Source: Rhodospirillales bacterium
GTDB taxonomy: Bacteria; Pseudomonadota; Alphaproteobacteria; Micavibrionales; Micavibrionaceae
NCBI GenBank assembly: GCA_023898765.1
Contig: CP060238.1
Span: forward strand, 1,838,430-1,902,429
Direction: 5' to 3'
Length of the DNA: 64,000 nt
In this document: positions 52,814 to 61,960 of the stretch, piece after piece
Layout: each line of letters opens with the position of its first letter
Position numbering within the stretch: the first letter of the stretch is position 1
Made by a program: the position numbers and the translations under genes
Notes under the pieces: model-generated
The model's input: the letters and a program-made list of their open reading frames with translations, nothing else
Told to the model about the DNA's origin: nothing
Databases searched by the model: none

Positions 52814-52991
52814 AAAAGTTTATGGGTACCAGATCGTAAAGCGTTTAAAGTGAGGGGGGTTAACCCCTTTCGTCCTAACTTAGCCGTATAATCTAACCTT
52901 TTGTCGTCAAACAAAACAAAGAAGTAAATTCTTATAGTTATAGAATAGCTAAAATTTTATGTAAAAAGCAAATTTGGGTGGAGGGACAAAC
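52814..52991 (-). other. Non-coding stretch ending at the terminator, possible small RNA or leader
   Basis: No ORF is supported here on either strand. On the minus strand the order is: rluD stop, a promoter-like AT-rich part (TTGCTTTTTACATAAAATTT), then GGTTAGATTATACGGC, a palindromic GGGGTTAACCCC (about 52855-52866), and the terminator. This arrangement would suit an independently transcribed small RNA or a long 3' end of the rluD operon. Confidence 0.3.
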
Positions 52992-53975
52992 CTAACTGAT
53001 TGATTTTAAATCGTTTTCTAGGTTTTTGAGGTCCTCCGGCAACGGCGCCTTAAAGCGCATATTCTCGCCGGAAACGGGATGAATGAAGCCGATTTGTCCG
53101 GCATGAAGGGCCTGACGCCCGAACGCCAGAATACGCGCCTGCTGCTGCGCGCCGCAGCTCTCTTTGGCCAAAAGCGCCCGCGCCTCCTGAAGCGGCAGGC
53201 CGTAAAGCGGGTCCCCGATGATCGGCGTTTTAAGATAGCCCATATGCACGCGAATTTGATGGGTCCGCCCTGTGAGCAATTTACACTCAATCTTCGAAGC
53301 GGCCGCGCCATATTGCTCCTTCATATGATACCGGGTGACCGCCTCGCGCCCACGCTCCCCCCGCAGGGCCATTTTGGTGCGCTGGGTTTTATGCCGCCCG
53401 ATGGGCTGGTCTATTTTTCCCTTAAGGGGAACAGGCGCTTTCCAGACAAAAGCCGTGTACAGCCGGCTGAGCGAACGGTCCGACAACTGGTCCGAAAGCC
53501 CCTGATGCGCCTTATCATTCTTGGCAACAACTATTAATCCGCTGGTTTCCTTATCAAGGCGGTGAACGATTCCGGGACGCGCCACTCCGCCAATTCCCGA
53601 CAGGCTGTCCCCACAATAATGCAACAGCGCGTTCACCAGAGTGCCGGAGGGATTTCCCGCCCCCGGATGCACCACCATTCCAACGGCTTTATTGATAACC
53701 AGCAAATGCTCATCTTCAAAAACGATATCAAGCGGAATATCCTCCGGCGGCGGCGCGGCTTCAACAGGCGGCGGCACACGCACTTCCAGAGACATTCCCG
53801 CCTCAACCGTCAGATTGGGATCCGCCAACACGGCGCCGTCGGAACACACCTGCCCCTCCAAGATAAGCATTTTCAAACGCGAGCGGGAATAATCAGGGCA
53901 TAACTGTGCCAGCATTTTATCCAGCCTTTGCGGCGGCGTCCCTTCCGGCACGGTAATATTTAATGTCTCACGCAT
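52992..53975 (-). CDS. rluD: 23S rRNA pseudouridine synthase RluD
   Basis: 327 residues. N-terminal S4 domain (PQRLDKMLAQLCPDYSRSRLK) and catalytic domain with the Asp in HRLDKETSGLIVVAK. GRTHQIRVHMGYLKTPIIGDPLYG is the family motif. RluD makes pseudouridines in helix 69 of 23S rRNA. It begins 6 nt after the exported-protein gene upstream, so it is the last gene of a three-gene operon. Confidence 0.93.
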   Translation of the reverse strand: MRETLNITVPEGTPPQRLDKMLAQLCPDYSRSRLKMLILEGQVCSDGAVLADPNLTVEAGMSLEVRVPPPVEAAPPPEDIPLDIVFEDEHLLVINKAVGMVVHPGAGNPSGTLVNALLHYCGDSLSGIGGVARPGIVHRLDKETSGLIVVAKNDKAHQGLSDQLSDRSLSRLYTAFVWKAPVPLKGKIDQPIGRHKTQRTKMALRGERGREAVTRYHMKEQYGAAASKIECKLLTGRTHQIRVHMGYLKTPIIGDPLYGLPLQEARALLAKESCGAQQQARILAFGRQALHAGQIGFIHPVSGENMRFKAPLPEDLKNLENDLKSIS

Positions 53976-53981
53976 AAAAGC

Positions 53982-55271
53982 CTATTCCATGAAAAATTCG
54001 CGCGGCAGGCACGGATCTTTGTAAGGCTCCAGCGCCACCGCCGCTACCAGCCATGCGTCAAAAGCCGAGACAGGCACTTCTTCCGGCGTCATCGCCGCCG
54101 AAAGACGCGTCTGGGCATAACCGGCAAACACACGCTCCCCCTTCGGCCCCCTTTTTAAGGTGAAAGCATGCGCCCCCTGCGATTCACTGTAATCCTCCAC
54201 CGACATCAGATAACCGCGCGGCGTATAATCGAGCAGCCGGATGTGGGCCCGGTCTTCCAGTTTTTGCGGCATGCCGTCCAGAAGAGCCACAGAGCGGCCG
54301 TCTTCATAGGCCAGAACATCCCGCACAACATAAGCATGCTTGCCTACATAATAACGCTGCCATTCCACATTCCCCGTATCGTCAATCTTCAAAGCCCAGC
54401 CGGCACTTCGTCCGCCGCCGGACGGACGAGCCTCCCCGCCCAGAAGATAACCGCCTTTTTCAAAAGGGGCCACGCTCCGCAAGGCGGAAAAACTTCCGCG
54501 GGCATATGTCTTTTGCCACATAATCGCAGCCTCCTGATCCAGCTTGACGAGCCACCCCGCACGCCGCCCGTCCTCCAGACGGAGCTGTCCGCTCAGCATA
54601 TAGGTCCCGTCCCCCATATCCTGAAAATTGTTGAAAACCGTTTGCATGCCGGGCGTGTAAGCCCGCCTCATGAGCCGGGCACCGCTTTTCGTCACCTTGT
54701 AAATAATGCCGTACTGCAAGGAGAGATTTTCCGGGTTATATTGCGCGGCAATCATATAGCCTGCACCGCCCGGTAATTTCACAAGCGCCTTCCCATCCAG
54801 ATTCCCGCCGGGTTCAAAAAAAGTCTTCTGGTTTTTCTTCTGCCCGTCTTTCGTATAGTGCGCCAGATAAATCCCGTCGCCGCGTTTGGGGTCTTCTATT
54901 TCCCCCAAGACCGCATAACCGTCTTCCGTTTCGACGATGTGATCGACGGTTTTGAAGAAGTCAGATTTTTCACGCACCTCCCAAAGAATTTTTCCCTGCG
55001 GCGTTATATGAACCAAAAGAGGCTTATAGGTATTGTCTTCTTCATCTGACGTATAGGCACCACCCATCACAACGCTGCCGTCCGTTAAAATGACAAAGTC
55101 CGAAATCTGATCCATCCCCTTATCCCCATACACCTCGTCCCAGATGCTGTAATGTCCGAAGTCAGGCGGATTCAATCTCGTGATTTCTTCATAAACAATT
55201 TCGCAACGCTGCGCATAAGCCGGCGAAGCTGCCAGACACATAAAAAAGATGAAGATGTATATCCTTCTCAC
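53982..55271 (-). CDS. Exported beta-propeller-like protein
   Basis: 429 residues. Signal peptide RRIYIFIFFMCLAASPAYAQ, then repeated strand units around Gly-Gly-rich turns (GYAVLGEI, GYMIAAQ, GTYMLSGQL, GGYLLGGEA, GWALKIDDTGNVEWQRYY), the pattern of PQQ/quinoprotein-like propellers, with WLVKLD/WALKID repeats. Function unknown. It starts with GTG two nt after the stop of the phosphoglycerol transferase gene, so it likely acts with it in the envelope. Confidence 0.78.
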   Translation of the reverse strand: MRRIYIFIFFMCLAASPAYAQRCEIVYEEITRLNPPDFGHYSIWDEVYGDKGMDQISDFVILTDGSVVMGGAYTSDEEDNTYKPLLVHITPQGKILWEVREKSDFFKTVDHIVETEDGYAVLGEIEDPKRGDGIYLAHYTKDGQKKNQKTFFEPGGNLDGKALVKLPGGAGYMIAAQYNPENLSLQYGIIYKVTKSGARLMRRAYTPGMQTVFNNFQDMGDGTYMLSGQLRLEDGRRAGWLVKLDQEAAIMWQKTYARGSFSALRSVAPFEKGGYLLGGEARPSGGGRSAGWALKIDDTGNVEWQRYYVGKHAYVVRDVLAYEDGRSVALLDGMPQKLEDRAHIRLLDYTPRGYLMSVEDYSESQGAHAFTLKRGPKGERVFAGYAQTRLSAAMTPEEVPVSAFDAWLVAAVALEPYKDPCLPREFFME

Positions 55272-55273
55272 GA

Positions 55274-57205
55274 CTATTTTTCTTTCGCTTCTTCTTCCGG
55301 CGGATACGCGTTCAACCGTCTCTTATAAATAAGGCTTGCCCCCTGATAGTAACTTTGCGCCTTTTTTAAATGGTCTTCGTCCGGCACTTCGCGTTCCTGC
55401 GGCACATCGTCCTGCGGATTTTGAAACTGCGTTATCTTTTGTTTGGGACTCAAAATTGTGAGTTCCCCGGGCGTATAATATCCGAGATTCTGATAATTTC
55501 CCACCAGCGTCCGCTGCGCCGATTTCGAAGTTTTAAAAATGTTCCTGCCAAAGAAGGCAGACTCGTAGTCCATATCGAGCAGCGCCAGAAGGCTCGGCGC
55601 AATATCGATCTGACTCATCAATGTTTCAACCCTGCGCGGGCGGAAATGCCTGGGCGCGTAAACGATCATCGGGATATGATAAAAAGAAACAGGCAAGTCG
55701 CGTTTTCCAGCGCTGCCCGCCGTGTGATCCGCGACAAAAACAAACACCGTATTGTCAAACCATTTTTCCTTCCCGGCTTTTTCAATGAAATCCCCGATCG
55801 CCCAATCCGTGTATTTCACGCCGCCCCACCTGTTTTCACCGGAAGGAATATCAATACGCCCTTCGGGATAGGTATAAGGACGGTGGTTTGAAGTTGTCAT
55901 GAGATGAAAGAAGAAAGGCTTACCTTCCTCATCCGCCTTGCGGGCGACCTTGATGGCATGGTCATAGAGATATTCGTCCGCCACGCCCCAAGCGTTTTCA
56001 AACCCGACATCTTCGTCCGCCATATCGCTTCGATCCACCACGTCATAGCCGTTGCCGCCAAAGAATTCATTCATATTGTCAAAATAGCCGTAACCGCCGT
56101 AGAGAAAGCGCACGTCATAGCCTTTTTCGCGCAGGACGCTGCCAAAGCTCCACATGTTTTTCTCCCGCCCCGTCCGCTTGACAATAGAACGTCCCGGCGT
56201 GGGCGGAATGGAAAGCGTCACCGCCTCCAGCCCGCGCGTCGTGCGCGTGCCGGTCGCATAAAGATTTTCGAAGAAAATCCCTTTCTTCCCCAGCGCATCC
56301 AAAGAAGGAGTCAGTCCGTGCGGTTCGCCAAAGCTGCCCATAAAATCCGACGACAAAGATTCAATCATCACCAGCATAATATTCAAACGTTTTTCCCTGC
56401 CGGGATTGTAAATTTTGCGCCGTATATCCAGACCTTCCGGTTTCAGGAACGTGGTTCCTTTTTCCGCCAGTTCCTTGCGCAGCACCGAGGCCGCCTCTTC
56501 TTCAGGCAGCTGCGCATAAAACTGTTCGTAGTCCAGTTCGTTTTTTTGAAAGGACGCGATAAGCTGATACGGGCCGGAGCTTGCCAATTCCCGCACATAG
56601 GTGGAAGGTTGATTGTCGCGCAGCCCCTGCCCGACAAGGATAAAGGACAAGACCGTCAGCGCGCCGATCCCCAAGGCAACCCCGGCCCGCCGTGTAAAAG
56701 GTTCTTCCGTATCCAGCGCGTCCTCAATCTTCCCCCTCAACGGCCAGTACACCGCCAGGGAAACCAGAAACAGCACAAAGAGAAGCAACGGAATGGGATA
56801 GGATTCCATGATATTGTTCGTGACTTCCCGCCGATAGACAAGATAATCCACCGCGATAAAGTTAAAACGAACCGTAAACTCTTCCCAGAACAGATATTCC
56901 GCCACCGCGCTAAAACCCGTGACAAAGATCACGGCAAAAATCAGGAAATGCAGAAAGCGGGCATTCCACTTTCTTCCCCACCAGCGCTGCGGCATGAGTA
57001 AAAGATAAAGCGCCGGAAGAATAAGCGCGTAAAGACAATAAGCCGTATCGTAAATCCACCCCACGCCAAAAATAAAAGCCAGATCACCGGCGCTGAAATC
57101 CTCCACATTCAGACTCAGCGCCAGAAAAAGACCGCGCACGAGAATAAACGAAGCCAGCGTGACAATATAGAGCCACATCGCGATAGAAAAACGGCTTTGA
57201 TTCAA
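55274..57205 (-). CDS. LtaS-type sulfatase-domain phosphoglycerol transferase
   Basis: 643 residues. Five N-terminal membrane helices (to about residue 205), then an alkaline-phosphatase-superfamily domain: NIMLVMIESLSSDFMGSFG, nucleophile Thr in ATGTRTTRGLEA, WAIGDFIEKAG, and metal-binding ADHTAGSAGK. Relatives make lipoteichoic acid in Gram-positives, or transfer phosphoglycerol/phosphoethanolamine onto periplasmic glucans or lipids in Gram-negatives; the latter is likely here. The start is TTG 57205 with AAGGAG 8 nt upstream. First gene of the operon with the propeller-like protein and rluD. A glycosyltransferase gene is divergent. Confidence 0.9.
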   Translation of the reverse strand: MNQSRFSIAMWLYIVTLASFILVRGLFLALSLNVEDFSAGDLAFIFGVGWIYDTAYCLYALILPALYLLLMPQRWWGRKWNARFLHFLIFAVIFVTGFSAVAEYLFWEEFTVRFNFIAVDYLVYRREVTNNIMESYPIPLLLFVLFLVSLAVYWPLRGKIEDALDTEEPFTRRAGVALGIGALTVLSFILVGQGLRDNQPSTYVRELASSGPYQLIASFQKNELDYEQFYAQLPEEEAASVLRKELAEKGTTFLKPEGLDIRRKIYNPGREKRLNIMLVMIESLSSDFMGSFGEPHGLTPSLDALGKKGIFFENLYATGTRTTRGLEAVTLSIPPTPGRSIVKRTGREKNMWSFGSVLREKGYDVRFLYGGYGYFDNMNEFFGGNGYDVVDRSDMADEDVGFENAWGVADEYLYDHAIKVARKADEEGKPFFFHLMTTSNHRPYTYPEGRIDIPSGENRWGGVKYTDWAIGDFIEKAGKEKWFDNTVFVFVADHTAGSAGKRDLPVSFYHIPMIVYAPRHFRPRRVETLMSQIDIAPSLLALLDMDYESAFFGRNIFKTSKSAQRTLVGNYQNLGYYTPGELTILSPKQKITQFQNPQDDVPQEREVPDEDHLKKAQSYYQGASLIYKRRLNAYPPEEEAKEK

Positions 57206-57283
57206 GACGGTATCTCCTTAAAATGAACAGGAGACAGACATTAAAGGCTGCTTTTATCGAACGCAAGGGCACTGCTACACCTT

Positions 57284-58309
57284 ATGAAAATTCTTATTGT
57301 CAGTGATGCCTGGCATCCGCAGATAAACGGGGTTGTGCGCACCTACGAACAGCTTTCCCATGCTCTCGCCGCAACGGGGCACGACGTCAAAATCATAGGC
57401 CCCGCGGATTTTCCCTTGCGCATGCCCCTGCCCGGCTATCCTGAAATCCGCTTGGCGCTTTTTCCCTACATGCGCCTGAAAAAACTGATAACGGCCGCCG
57501 CGCCCGACCAAATCCATATCGCCACCGAAGGACCGCTGGGACAGGCCGCCCGGCGGTATTGTCTCAAACACGCAAAAACCTTCACAACCGCCTACCACTC
57601 GCGTTTTCCTGATTTTATCGCCGTGCGCGTAAACCAGTATGTCCCCCTCCTCGCCGGAATTGCCAAAAAATATACGGCCCGTCTGCTGCGAAGATTTCAC
57701 GCCCCCGCTAAAGTCGTCATGGTCTCAACCCAAAGCCTGCAAGACGAACTCACAAAGACAGGCTTTTGCCCCCCCATGGTCCGCCTGACCCGCGGCGTGG
57801 ATACAGGCATCTTTTATCCCGGCCCCAAAACGCTTTTCCATGCGCTTAAAAAACCCGTCGCGCTTTATGCCGGACGCATTGCCATCGAAAAAAATATAAA
57901 CGCTTTTTTGGACATGCCATGGCACGGCGATAAAGTGGTCGCCGGATATGGCCCCGACCTTGAAAAACTCAAAAAAAAATATCCTCATGTTCATTTTACT
58001 GGCAAAAAAACCGGGGAGGCTCTCGCCGAGCATTACCGCAGCGCCGACGTCTTTGTTTTCCCTTCCAAAACCGATACCTTTGGCATGGTTTTAATCGAAG
58101 CGCTGGCTTGCGGCCTGCCGGTGGCGGCCTATAACGTCATGGGACCGCGCGATGTTATCACCGAAGATTTCCTGGGCGCTTTGGATGATGACCTCAGTCG
58201 TGCCGCCATGAAAGCTCTGACAACCGGCAGCGCCAATGAGCGCCACGCGCATATCCGCACACATTATACATGGGACAAAGCCGCCCGGCAGTTTCTGGAT
58301 GCCCTTTAA
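57284..58309 (+). CDS. GT4-family glycosyltransferase
   Basis: 341 residues. N-terminal acceptor domain SDAWHPQINGVVRTYEQL and C-terminal donor domain KPVALYAGRIAIEKNI, then SADVFVFPSKTDTFGMVLIEALACGLPVAAY, quoted in parts: DTFGMVLIEALACG is the EX7E-type motif. Close to the MgtA/PimB-like group that glucosylates or mannosylates diacylglycerol. Divergent from the LtaS-type gene, so both could act on envelope glycolipids (inferred). GCTACACC lies 2 nt upstream of the ATG. Confidence 0.9.
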   Translation: MKILIVSDAWHPQINGVVRTYEQLSHALAATGHDVKIIGPADFPLRMPLPGYPEIRLALFPYMRLKKLITAAAPDQIHIATEGPLGQAARRYCLKHAKTFTTAYHSRFPDFIAVRVNQYVPLLAGIAKKYTARLLRRFHAPAKVVMVSTQSLQDELTKTGFCPPMVRLTRGVDTGIFYPGPKTLFHALKKPVALYAGRIAIEKNINAFLDMPWHGDKVVAGYGPDLEKLKKKYPHVHFTGKKTGEALAEHYRSADVFVFPSKTDTFGMVLIEALACGLPVAAYNVMGPRDVITEDFLGALDDDLSRAAMKALTTGSANERHAHIRTHYTWDKAARQFLDAL

Positions 58310-58366
58310 TTTTCAATACGAAACGTCTACAATAACCCTTCAACAGGAAAGAAAAAACGCAAAACC

Positions 58367-58729
58367 ATGCCGCGAATACTTCTCGCCGACGACGATGCCG
58401 CCATGCGGAGCTTTTTAACCGCTGCACTGGAAAGAGCCAAACACGAAGTTCTCTCCTGCGAAGACGGTTTGAAGGCTCTGGAAAAGCTCAAAACAGACGC
58501 CCCTTTTGATTTGCTCCTGACCGATATTGTCATGCCCGGCATGGATGGAGTAGAACTCTCAAAAATGGCAAAAACGCTCTACCCTGACATCAAAATCCTT
58601 TTTATCACGGGTTTTTCCGCCATCGCAGCCGAACAAAGCGCTTCCCCGGATAATGACGCCCGCGTAATGTCCAAACCTTTCCATCTGATCGAACTTATCC
58701 GGCAAGTCAATGCTATTCTGGAAAGATAA
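58367..58729 (+). CDS. cpdR: CpdR-like single-domain response regulator
   Basis: 120 residues. PRILLADDDAAMRSFL, phosphoacceptor Asp 53 in LLLTDIVMPGMDG, FITGFSAIA and MSKPFHLIELI closely follow Caulobacter CpdR, the adaptor that primes ClpXP for degradation of cell-cycle substrates depending on its phosphorylation. AGGAAAG lies upstream of the ATG. Presence fits a CtrA-type cell-cycle circuit; its kinase is not next to it. Confidence 0.88.
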   Translation: MPRILLADDDAAMRSFLTAALERAKHEVLSCEDGLKALEKLKTDAPFDLLLTDIVMPGMDGVELSKMAKTLYPDIKILFITGFSAIAAEQSASPDNDARVMSKPFHLIELIRQVNAILER

Positions 58730-58791
58730 AATGTGCTACCCCCACAACGGGACATTAAAAAATAGATGTTTAATCTGACAGGGGAATCCGA

Positions 58792-59901
58792 ATGTTTAAA
58801 AAAATATTATGCCTTCTCATTTCCGCGCTGTTTCTTGGAATAGCTCCCCTTCACGCAAGCGAGCACTCTCCGTTCACAGAAATTTTTGTTGAAGGGGACA
58901 AAGAGCTAAACGGCATATTCGACCTTTCGATAGAGTACGGGCCGGATGGGATCGGCTGGATGGCCTATTCACGGGTTTCCATACCAAAACATGTTTCAAC
59001 TCATCTCGCCAAAAGCACCGATCAGGGTGCCTCCTGGCATTATGTCGGGGTGGTGAATCAATCTCATGCCCAAACCGTTCACATTGGAGGAAAGACCTTT
59101 GAAGGAGTCTGGCGCTATGAAACGCCGAGCCTTGTTTATGATCCCTGGGATGTTCCGGAAAAAAGATGGAAGCTTTATTCCGAAAGATATTATGTACTTC
59201 CACCGTTCAAAAAAAACAATACGTTGCACGGCGAAGGCTGGATTGAGTACAAGACAGCCAGAAGCCCTGAAGGGCCGTGGTCAGGGCCGGTCTGCCTGTT
59301 TGGGCAGAAAAAACACAACTGCAAAATCCAACCCAATGCGTTGCACCCCTCCTTGTCCAGAAACATGTACTATAATGAGATAGGAACTCTCGCTTACAAC
59401 GGCGTTCTATACATGAGTCTGGATGCAAGCCCGACGGCCTCCGGACTGGGAGAATGGGAAAAACGTGCGGTTGTCCTGTTTTCCTCTTTGGACCACGGGA
59501 ACAGTTGGCGCTATAACGGCGTTCTTACAGACTACCGGGATGCATCAAGTTTTGGTTATTTTGCCCTCACTGGAACAAGTCTTGTCGAGCACAACAGCAA
59601 ACCGTATCTTCTGGTTACGCCGTCTGGAAAAAAAGGGCTTCTTGTAAAAAACAGAGGTCATGACGGGTGTTACCTCGTTGGTTTTCATAATATAAACGGC
59701 GCGAAACTTGAACGCGATTCCGACGGAAAGCTTCATATTATCAAAAATATCCCTCCGGAATACAATTCCGGCGGACTTTGCGACTATCACAAAGAAAACA
59801 GAAACGGAGGCATTTTGTTTTCCCAGATCGATTTTAACAAAAACCCCGTCCTTTTTGGCGTTTATAATACGGGCTGGACGGCAGAAGGATACTCCCGCTA
59901 A
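58792..59901 (+). CDS. Secreted BNR/Asp-box (sialidase-like) protein
   Basis: 369 residues. Signal peptide KKILCLLISALFLGIAPLHA. Two Asp-box motifs (S-x-D-x-G-x-x-W): STDQGASW at 75-82 and SSLDHGNSW at about 231-239, within a beta-propeller typical of sialidases and other glycosidases. The catalytic Arg triad of sialidases cannot be confirmed. AGGGGA precedes the ATG by about 6 nt. The gene is AT-richer than the preceding glycosyltransferase, and it is the last gene before tRNA-Val and the probable island. Confidence 0.78.
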   Translation: MFKKILCLLISALFLGIAPLHASEHSPFTEIFVEGDKELNGIFDLSIEYGPDGIGWMAYSRVSIPKHVSTHLAKSTDQGASWHYVGVVNQSHAQTVHIGGKTFEGVWRYETPSLVYDPWDVPEKRWKLYSERYYVLPPFKKNNTLHGEGWIEYKTARSPEGPWSGPVCLFGQKKHNCKIQPNALHPSLSRNMYYNEIGTLAYNGVLYMSLDASPTASGLGEWEKRAVVLFSSLDHGNSWRYNGVLTDYRDASSFGYFALTGTSLVEHNSKPYLLVTPSGKKGLLVKNRGHDGCYLVGFHNINGAKLERDSDGKLHIIKNIPPEYNSGGLCDYHKENRNGGILFSQIDFNKNPVLFGVYNTGWTAEGYSR

Positions 59902-60013
59902 CAAAACGGAAGCCTCCTAAGAAAAATCCGACGCTACGATGGTAAGGGAAATTGTCTCTTGCACTCTCTGCGTTTTGGCATTAGAGATGTCGGTCAATGG
60001 TCATCGGCCATGC

Positions 60014-60088
60014 GGGCGGTTAGCTCAGCGGTAGAGCACTTGCTCGACACGCAAGGGGTCACAAGTTCAATCCTTGTACCGCCCACCA
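60014..60088 (+). tRNA. tRNA-Val (anticodon GAC)
   Basis: Complete cloverleaf: acceptor GGGCGGT/ACCGCCC, D arm GCTC..GAGC, anticodon stem CTTGC/GCAAG with loop TCGACAC, T arm ACAAG/CTTGT with TTCAATC, discriminator A85 and encoded CCA (60086-60088). The anticodon GAC (60046-60048) reads Val. The base before the anticodon is C, not the nearly universal U33. Confidence 0.93.
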
Positions 60089-60277
60089 TTTTCTCAAATC
60101 CCATTTGTATTTCAGATACATAACTGAACAGCTATTCTAGGTGTGCCATAAAGTGGGCCATTCTCAATGGCTTTACCAAACTACGTCACCACACCCCCGC
60201 TCCTCTTCCTTTGTTATCGTACGGGGACAACCATAAAAATTAGGGACAAAATGATCCAAGGCAGGTAATCTTTCTGT

Positions 60278-61789
60278 ATGGAATTTCATGCTAAGAATTC
60301 AGATGCTTTGGTTGAATTGGCGCTTGCGGCAAAAGAACAAGGGAAAGTTCAGCGTGCGGAAGCTTTGTTCCTCCAGGCCCTTCAGCAAGATTCTCATAAT
60401 CCCGATATCCTTAAAAACCTGGGTATGGTTATGCTGGATACGGGCCGGTATCAGAACGCTGTAGAATATTTACAAAAAAGCATTTCAATTCAACCGGACG
60501 ATGCAAAGGTGCATAACGGTCTTGGTATCGCATTCCAGAATATCAATTTTTTAGAGGAATCCGAAAACGCCTACAAGACCGCCATTCAGTTGAACCCTGA
60601 TTATGAGGCGGCTTACAGTAATCTTGTCTCCGTTCTGGAGCGCAGGAACCGGATGGAGGAAGCAAGGCAATATGTCGATCAAGCTAAAGCCTTATTTCCG
60701 GGCGGCATCCTTATTACCCTGAATGAAGCCATTGTTTTAAAACGGGAAGGCCGGCTGGAAGAGGCCGTTCAGCTTCTCAAGACTGAAAAATATCCGCAAG
60801 ACCCAATGACACGCCTTAAGGTTAAACATGAGTTAGGACTGATGTATGACAGGCTGGATAACGTTGATAAAGCCTTCGAACAGTTCCGGGATTTCAATGC
60901 CTGCGCTTCCGAGGTTTTCGGAATTAGCCGGCAAAGAAAAGCGCCTTACCTGAATAAAATTGAACGCTTTCGGGAAGTTTTTACGCCCGAATGGGTTTCC
61001 TCATGGAAAAGGCAAAATTCCGAAAAGCCTGTAAGAAATATGGCTTGCCTGATGGGGTTTATGCGCAGCGGAACGACTTTGCTGCAGCATATATTAAACG
61101 CCCACCCTGCCATTTATGCCTCCGAAGAAATTCATGCTTTCCCCATCGTTGAAGAAGAAATACGCAAGACGTTTGACGCCTATCCCGAATGTATGGCCGA
61201 TTTTGGCGGCGAACAAATTGAGCATTTCAGACAGCGCTATTTTGAAATTCATCGCGGTGACAGAAACTGGCAGGAGGCCGGGCTGTTCGTAGACAAATAC
61301 CCCATGCTAACAAATATGGCCGGACTAGTGCATCGGCTTTTTCCCGAAGAAAAATTTATTTTTATCAAGCGTCATCCGTGCGACTGCATTCTGAGCGCCT
61401 ATATGCAATTGTTCGTCCCAAACGAAGCGTCCGTTCATTTTTACAATCTGGATGATACCGTCAACCTCTACACCGGAATCATGGATTTATGGGAGGTTTA
61501 TGAGAACACGCTGCCGCTAAACGTTCATTACGTGCGTTATGAGGATATCATAGAGGATTTTGAAAGTTCTGTCCGAGGCGTTTTAGACTTTCTTGATGTT
61601 CCATGGGACGATGCCGTTCTTGATTACGACCAAAAGGTCCGCCGATCTTCTGATGTGATTTCGCCAAGCTATGAGCAGGTCAGTGAAAAAATATACAAAC
61701 ATGCGCGTTACCGGTGGGTGAGATACAGGCCCTATTTGGAGCCGTATTTAGAGCGGTTAAAACCCTATGCGGAGCGCTTTGGGTATTAA
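60278..61789 (+). CDS. TPR-sulfotransferase fusion protein
   Basis: 503 residues. Residues ~10-190 are tandem TPR repeats (AEALFLQALQQDSHNPDIL; AVEYLQKSISIQPDDAKVH). The second half is a PAPS-dependent sulfotransferase: MGFMRSGTTLLQHIL (5'-phosphosulfate loop) and FIFIKRHPCDCILSAYM (3'-phosphate binding). The substrate is unknown, perhaps a protein or glycan. The ribosome-binding site is weak. It follows the tRNA-Val gene, with about 190 non-coding bases between, and lies in AT-richer DNA together with another TPR-sulfotransferase on the other side of an IS. Confidence 0.88.
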   Translation: MEFHAKNSDALVELALAAKEQGKVQRAEALFLQALQQDSHNPDILKNLGMVMLDTGRYQNAVEYLQKSISIQPDDAKVHNGLGIAFQNINFLEESENAYKTAIQLNPDYEAAYSNLVSVLERRNRMEEARQYVDQAKALFPGGILITLNEAIVLKREGRLEEAVQLLKTEKYPQDPMTRLKVKHELGLMYDRLDNVDKAFEQFRDFNACASEVFGISRQRKAPYLNKIERFREVFTPEWVSSWKRQNSEKPVRNMACLMGFMRSGTTLLQHILNAHPAIYASEEIHAFPIVEEEIRKTFDAYPECMADFGGEQIEHFRQRYFEIHRGDRNWQEAGLFVDKYPMLTNMAGLVHRLFPEEKFIFIKRHPCDCILSAYMQLFVPNEASVHFYNLDDTVNLYTGIMDLWEVYENTLPLNVHYVRYEDIIEDFESSVRGVLDFLDVPWDDAVLDYDQKVRRSSDVISPSYEQVSEKIYKHARYRWVRYRPYLEPYLERLKPYAERFGY

Positions 61790-61960
61790 CTTTGCATGTC
61801 TGAATAATACAAAAACAACCCCGCTTATTACCGAAATTTTACCGGAAAATAAAAAACACCCCGCAGGATGCCTGCTAGGCTCCAGACTCACAGCTTAAAT
61901 CCAATAGCAAAGTAGAGCGGCAAGGCAGAGGCCAGCGAGATAATTTCTGGCGGGTTTATC

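Noticed and set aside
55904..57001. 365-codon open frame on the plus strand
   Set aside because: Antisense to the LtaS-type gene, whose membrane helices and active-site motifs are intact.
60166..60277. Short frame after tRNA-Val starting ATGGCTTTACC, considered as an integrase remnant
   Set aside because: Too short, and its residues show no integrase motif.
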